From the NCBI GenBank assembly GCA_021234155.1, contig JAJEKV010000028.1:11422134-11486133 (forward strand): a DNA stretch of 64,000 bases, read 5' to 3'. The DNA is from Isoetes taiwanensis. Taxonomy: Eukaryota > Streptophyta > Lycopodiopsida > Isoetales > Isoetaceae. The notes beneath the pieces are model-generated. The model did not search any database, was not told the origin of the DNA, and saw nothing but the letters and a program-made list of their open reading frames with translations. Every line of letters begins with the position of its first letter. The first letter of the stretch is position 1. The position numbers and the translations under genes were made by a program. This document shows positions 59,401 to 64,000 of this stretch, piece after piece.

Positions 59401-59474
59401 ATGTAGGTTTTTTGGAACAACGACATGTGGTCTTTCTGTTACTGTTATTTTTGGGTGTGGACCCAGAATTGGGG

Positions 59475-59800
59475 TGGTTGTGCTACTGTTTACAAGTTGA
59501 CCTGATGGTGGCATTCGAGCTGAGCATGTTTCGTACAACTAGTATACGACTCTCTACAACTTCAGAGGGACTCCTAACTGAGTCAATCTCTCCCATAGCT
59601 TCTGATTAGGAACCTTGTCAAAAGCTTTTGCAAAGTCGACAAAGCAACAATACAGGTCGTGCGGGTGATTTCTGTTGTCTCTTATCAAGGCCCGGAAGAT
59701 GAAAATATGATCAATGGTGGAGTGTTGGGGTCTAAAACCTGTCTGTGTGGGGGCACAGACATTTGTTTCCTCTGCACAGTGGGCACTGACTTGGATTACT
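59475..59800 (-). pseudogene. LINE family C relic, RT fingers
   Basis: Reading leftwards: AHCAEETNVCAPTQTGFRPQ, HSTIDHIFIFRALI, YCCFVDFAKAFDKVPNQKLW (first catalytic Asp in FVDF), then one stop and GQLVNSSTTT, where the 4.6-kb insertion begins. It continues in frame at 54,881. The motif order is that of LINE RT blocks 1-3. Confidence 0.8.
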
Positions 59801-60126
<326 letters not shown>

Positions 60127-62668
60127 CCCACATTTAAACATGATTATATGTAATGGGCTGAGTAGATTCCCAGATCCAGGAGTACTGTTGATTATTTTAT
60201 AATGTAGGAACATACACTAAGCCAAGTATTAGACTTTCGAGTAAGTGATGAGCAGTTAGAATCCGACCATTGCCCACTAATGTTTACATTAGATATCAGC
60301 AAGTTTGATAGTAAAGCAGATTTAAAATTGAATAGAGAGCTGAAATACTATCTGAGACCGAGTTTGAAAACATGTTATCAAGCTGAAATTGAGAAGAAAT
60401 TGGAGTGCCTTGCATGGAATGCAGATTTGAATGAGGCCAGCCAGCAGCTATGTAACTTTCTATCAGAATCAGCAAAAGAGATCTTTACCTCTAGGCTGCA
60501 GTTAAGGGCTTACCATGTAAGACATGGTATGATCAAACTTGCAAAGAAGCTAAGCTGAAATGGAAAAACAACCATGGATTGGACAAAGAACTGTGTAAAA
60601 AAGAATACAGGAAGATTACCAGAGAAAAGAAATGACAATTTATACACTCTCGGCAAGAACTCCTATGCCAGAGTTATATATCAGAGCTCAAAAGCTTTTG
60701 GAAGGTATTAAGGAGAAGCTAATGGGAAAGCAAAAGACATGCAAGCTATGTGCAGAACATTTGAAATAGGCAGGACCCAAGCTACATTCCATCATTGCCG
60801 AACTGTTTTCTAAGGCACTTATACAAGGGCTTCCCTTGTCATGGCAAGTTAATCGAGTAGTCCCGGTCCATAAGGGTGGATCTATCCATGAAATCAGCAA
60901 TTATTGAACCATTTTAGTGAGCAGCCTGTTGTCGAAGCTCTTGGCTACGATATTAAAGAAAAAAATAAGCTTATGGGCAGAGACAAATGGCAAAAGGTCA
61001 GAAGCACAGGCTGGTTTTAGGGCTGGTCGGTCCAACAGATCATTTGCTTGTACTTAAAACAATATTCAACACAATAAAGGGGACCAAAAAACCAGCATAT
61101 GTAGTCTTTGTAGACTTTAAAAAGGCCTTTGATAGAGTGCCTCGATCTCAGCTATGGGAAAGACTAGATGATCTTAATGTGCCAGAACGGGTGAGAGACG
61201 CAGTACAAGTGCTATATGAGAAGGTGCTGATACCATTATCCATGCCATTGTCATTGGAAAACGAAGATTATATTAATAGCAACATTGGTGTCAAACAGGG
61301 CTGCCCAATGTCCCCCACCTTGTTCGGCTTATTTATTGATGGTCTTGAGAACTGGTTACAGGAAAATTGCACATGAGGCATGGATATTCATGGATATGTA
61401 ATACAGCTCTTGATGTATGCAGATGACGTGGTCATCTTCGCTCGCTCCTCGGAGCATATGCAGCGCCATCTTGATGGGTTGGCCCGCTTTTGTGACGCCA
61501 CTGGAATGCAAGTAAACATGGATAAGACAAATGTCATGACAGTAGGCGCATTGAAGCAAGTAACGTCATTCAGTTACAAAGGACAGATGGTAAGTACGTG
61601 TGATTCTTACAAATATTTAGGGCTGATATTCCATAGGAATCACAGATGGAACATGTGCATTCACCAAAGAATAGATGGTAGTCACAAAGCACTTTATGCG
61701 ATGCAGAGTCTCTGTAGAGAAGCGCATTTATGGTCCTGGACCCTCAAAAAAAAAAACTTTTTGAATCACTTGTTCAAAGTGTTGCGCTATATGGCAGCGA
61801 GATATGGGGGCCCAGTCTCACACGAGGGCTATGGGAAGACCTTGAGCAAATACAGAAAAACTTTCCACGTCTGGAATTGGGAGTTAAGGCCCATACACCA
61901 TATCAGATGATGTTAATTGAAAGCGACATGTTGCCATTAGAAGGAGAAGCCAATTAGATATCTTAAAAAAATATCCCTGATGGATGACATGTGACTCCCT
62001 CATAAGGCTTTTCTAGCTAGCAAGGATAAAGGATGGGCGCAAAATGTTGCTACATCCATTGGGATGAGGCATTATCGGCGGAAAAAAATTTGAGACAGTG
62101 GGTTTCCAATAAAATCCAAAAGAAACTATGGTCGCAGCCTAAAACAAAAATGATCCTCTACCAAGAGAATATGAATCCGGGGTTGGAAGTAGCTAAATAT
62201 CTACATGATAATATCTCCATAAAGAAGAGGCACGTGTTTGGTAGAATCAGACTTAGTTCTCATCATCTAGGTGTGGAAACTGGCAGATGGGGACATATCA
62301 TACCCAGAACTGAGAGATATTGTAAAGTATGCATGGAAGAACATGTGGAGGACGAAGACCATGCATTACTTTCCGATGTAGTGCCTACCATCGATTCTTG
62401 GCCTTGAAAGATGGAATTGATGCAAAAGATCTTCAGACCTTCTTTGCCATGGAAGGGGAAAAAATTGGGTCCTATTTATTAGAGCTTTTGCAGCAGCGAG
62501 AGAGTTACCTAAAAAGACTTGATAATATATTAGATGATGAGGATATGATGAGTGAGAGGGATGAACTAGATGAGGATTCAGAGACTCATCTACTCTTTTA
62601 TGACGACGTTTAATTTTTGTTGTCTTTTAGGCTTTTGAGGCCTCCCAAGACTTAACACACTTCACTTC

Positions 62669-62670
<2 letters not shown>
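60127..62670 (+). pseudogene. LINE family A copy 2, from endonuclease C-terminus onward
   Basis: 5' truncated inside (TC)n. The endonuclease tail reads NGLSRFPDPG and ESDHCPLMFTL (about 60,258). RT: GLPLSWQVNRVVPVHKGGS, VVFVDFKKAFDRVPRSQLW (61,105), SNIGVKQGCPMSPTLFGLF, VIQLLMYADDVVIF (about 61,410) and DSYKYLGLIFHRNHRWNMC. C-terminal: KKRHVFGRIRLSSHHLGVET and a zinc block CKVCMEEHVEDEDHALL, ending LLFYDDV-stop at 62,613. Several frameshifts (about 60,560, 60,980, 61,780, 61,960, 62,380) and stops. The 3' end has GTCTTTTAGGC…GAGGCCTCCCAAGAC and a CACTTCACTTCAC tail rather than ATTTC. Confidence 0.9.
62622..62652 (+). ncRNA. LINE A 3' stem-loop (copy 2)
   Basis: GTCT ttt AGGC ttttg AGGCCT ccca AGAC: outer GTCT/AGAC and inner AGGC/GCCT pairs. 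The plan matches family B but the inner-stem bases differ. Confidence 0.65.

Positions 62671-62764
<94 letters not shown>
62671..62764 (+). repeat. (TC)n microsatellite, 94 bp
   Basis: Pure tract between LINE A copies 2 and 3. Confidence 0.99.
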
Positions 62765-62765
<1 letters not shown>

Positions 62766-63909
62766 AGCAAGATTTTCCATTCAAATATAAGGGCAGCATT
62801 ATAAAAACATGTGAAACGTATAAGTACTTGGGACTAACAATAAGCAGGAATCACAAGTGGAATACATGTATTGCACAAAGAACTGAAGGCGGGCTAAAGG
62901 CCCTATATGCTATGCAAAGTATGTGCAGAAAAATATTCTTATGGTCATGGCAGCTCAAGATGAGACTCTTTCAGTCATTAGTCCAGAGTGTTGTTCTATA
63001 TGGATGTGAAATTTGGGGACCGAGCTTGCCACAATGCTTATGGGAAGACGTTGAACAAGTGCTGAAAAAATTTTTGCGCTTGGAATTGGGTGTGAAGGTT
63101 CAGACCCCATACCCGATGATGCTAGCTGAATGTGGGCTCATGCCACTTGAAGGTGAAGCGATCCTTAGATGTATCAGATATCTAAAGAAAGTGAGACATA
63201 TGGATAATGTTAGACTCCCACACTCTGCCATGTTAGCCAGCGAAGAAAAGGGATGGTTTGCAGATGTAAAGAGATGGCTCAGCAAGTGGGACATCAAATG
63301 GGAAGATGCAGTCTTAGTTGATGATAAGAAGCTCAGGCAGTGGGTTCATGTGAAAGTAAAGACAAAATTATGGCAGAATCCCAAGACTAAGATGGTATTA
63401 TATAGACAAAATATGAATCCTAATCTAGAGACAGCTGCTTACTTGCAGGAGAATATTTCTATCAAGAAAAGACATAACATCTGCAGAATGCGTCTTAGTT
63501 CACACCGTCTTGGAGTCGAAGTGGGGAGATGGGGACAGCATATCCCGCGAACAATGCGAGATTGTAAAATTTGCGGTGGAGGAGAGGTAGAAGATGAAGA
63601 ACATTTCCCCTTAAAATGCCCAGCATACACTTTGATAAGGACCAGATTTGACATAGTAGCAGATGATCTTATTATGTTCTTTTCATTGAAAGCAGATAAA
63701 ATAGGATCTTATATGATAGAAACCTTACAATATAGAGAAACTTATGTTAAAAGTTTGAATATTTTATTGGATGATAACGAGAGTATGAGTGAAAGTGAGG
63801 AGCTAGATGAGGACTCAGAGAGTCATCTATTATTCTATGATGATGTCTAAAATTTGTCGTCTGTTAGGCCTGAGAGGCCTCCCAAGACATAATACATTTC
63901 ATTTCATTT
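62765..63909 (+). CDS. LINE family A copy 3: open ORF2 C-terminal half, 5' truncated
   Basis: The frame is open without a break from the (TC)n edge to TAA 63,848-63,850, about 360 codons. It starts downstream of the RT active site (KQDFPFKYKGSIIKTCETYK; YLGLTISRNHKWNTC), then WQLKMRLFQSLVQSVVLYGC, EIWGPSLPQCLWEDVEQVLK, KKRHNICRMRLSSHRLGVEV, the zinc block CKICGGGEVEDEEHFPLKC, and the acidic end ESEELDEDSESHLLFYDDV. It cannot be enzymatically active without palm and endonuclease, and has no proper start. The intact frame suggests a young insertion. Confidence 0.9.
63861..63890 (+). ncRNA. LINE A 3' stem-loop (copy 3)
   Basis: GTCT gtt AGGCCT gag AGGCCT ccca AGAC, then ATAATACATTTCATTTCATTTC and TC. 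Confidence 0.7.
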
Positions 63910-63923
63910 CTCTCTCTCTCTCT
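63910..63923 (+). repeat. Short (TC)n junction
   Basis: About 14 bp of TC between LINE A copy 3 and copy 4. Confidence 0.95.
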
Positions 63924-64000
63924 AGATGAGGATTCAGAGACTCATCTACTCTTTTATGACGTTGTTTAATTTTTGTTGTCTTTTAGGCTTTTGAGGCCTC
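63924..64000 (+). pseudogene. LINE family A copy 4: last ~15 codons and 3' end, cut by the window
   Basis: Begins inside (TC)n and reads DEDSETHLLFYDVV-stop, then the first arm of the family A stem-loop. It is almost identical to the end of copy 2 (62,568-62,640), so it is an extremely 5'-truncated close relative. The window ends before its tail. Confidence 0.85.

Larger units (their letters stand above)
54882..59474. mobile_element. 4.6-kb insertion into LINE C, type unknown
   Basis: The LINE C reverse-transcriptase frame stops matching at one edge (…VNSSTTT) and resumes at the other (SVGVCQG…). TGGTTGT occurs at both edges (54,875-54,881 and 59,475-59,481), consistent with a 7-bp target duplication. 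No terminal inverted repeats, LTRs or coding domains were recognised. Content: a 600-bp unique left part, a 2.6-kb minisatellite, an AT-rich part, and an A-rich tandem array. The class of element is open; secondary expansion of the minisatellite would hide its original size. Confidence 0.55.

Overview
This is a repeat-dominated stretch of a plant nuclear genome. The signs are GT-AG introns with AT-rich interiors, an initiator-tRNA-primed TRIM, a rolling-circle Helitron, a Ty3/Gypsy element, PIF/Harbinger sequence, and LINEs of two ORF1 types (plant DUF4283 type and L1/transposase_22-like type). The mix suggests a large-genome land plant, possibly a fern or other seed-free lineage. That is inference, because nothing here identifies a species. 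I see no convincing intact host housekeeping gene. Almost every coding stretch belongs to a transposon, or to gene fragments lying inside one, and most are broken.

Region 1 (about 0.5-16 kb) is a nested Helitron on the minus strand. Its 3' end (CTAG plus hairpin, 953-985) sits inside a Harbinger transposase relic (543-952). The Rep/helicase ORF runs from about 15,973 down to 1,967 and is interrupted twice. A 3-kb insert (11,667-14,652), made of two LINE cDNAs joined head-to-head and with A-tails at both outer ends, is flanked by an 18-bp target duplication. A 2.5-8.85 kb block replaces the middle of the helicase. It carries plus-strand intron-containing genes, an FCP1/HAD-like phosphatase and a ULP1 (C48) SUMO-protease domain, plus a near-perfect 454-bp TRIM with its 5-bp target duplication.

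Region 2 (about 16-35 kb) holds a LINE with an L1-like ORF1 and a truncated endonuclease (17.8-19.2 kb), minus-strand LINE fragments, and an 11.1-kb Ty3/Gypsy element (21,098-32,201). The Gypsy element has about 590-bp LTRs, a GAACT target duplication, and about 3.6 kb of extra coding-like sequence after integrase. It splits an older minus-strand LINE. From 32.6 to 35.2 kb I see no gene.

Region 3 (35.2-52.8 kb and 60-64 kb) is the most interesting part. LINEs of two related families (called A and B here), all in plus orientation, are joined by (TC)n microsatellites. Each LINE ends in a conserved two-tier stem-loop and short ATTTC-type repeats, then runs into (TC)n. In all but one case the next LINE begins inside the same kind of (TC)n tract. 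This looks like LINEs with target specificity for (TC)n microsatellites, where each insertion keeps or regenerates the target, giving a self-stacking array. A tRNA-derived SINE occupies one of the same slots.

Region 4 (52.8-60 kb) is a third, minus-strand LINE relic (family C), split by a 4.6-kb block with a 7-bp duplication (TGGTTGT). That block contains a 2.6-kb minisatellite of 19-bp units with a GCC-N5-GGC core and a tandem A-rich repeat array.
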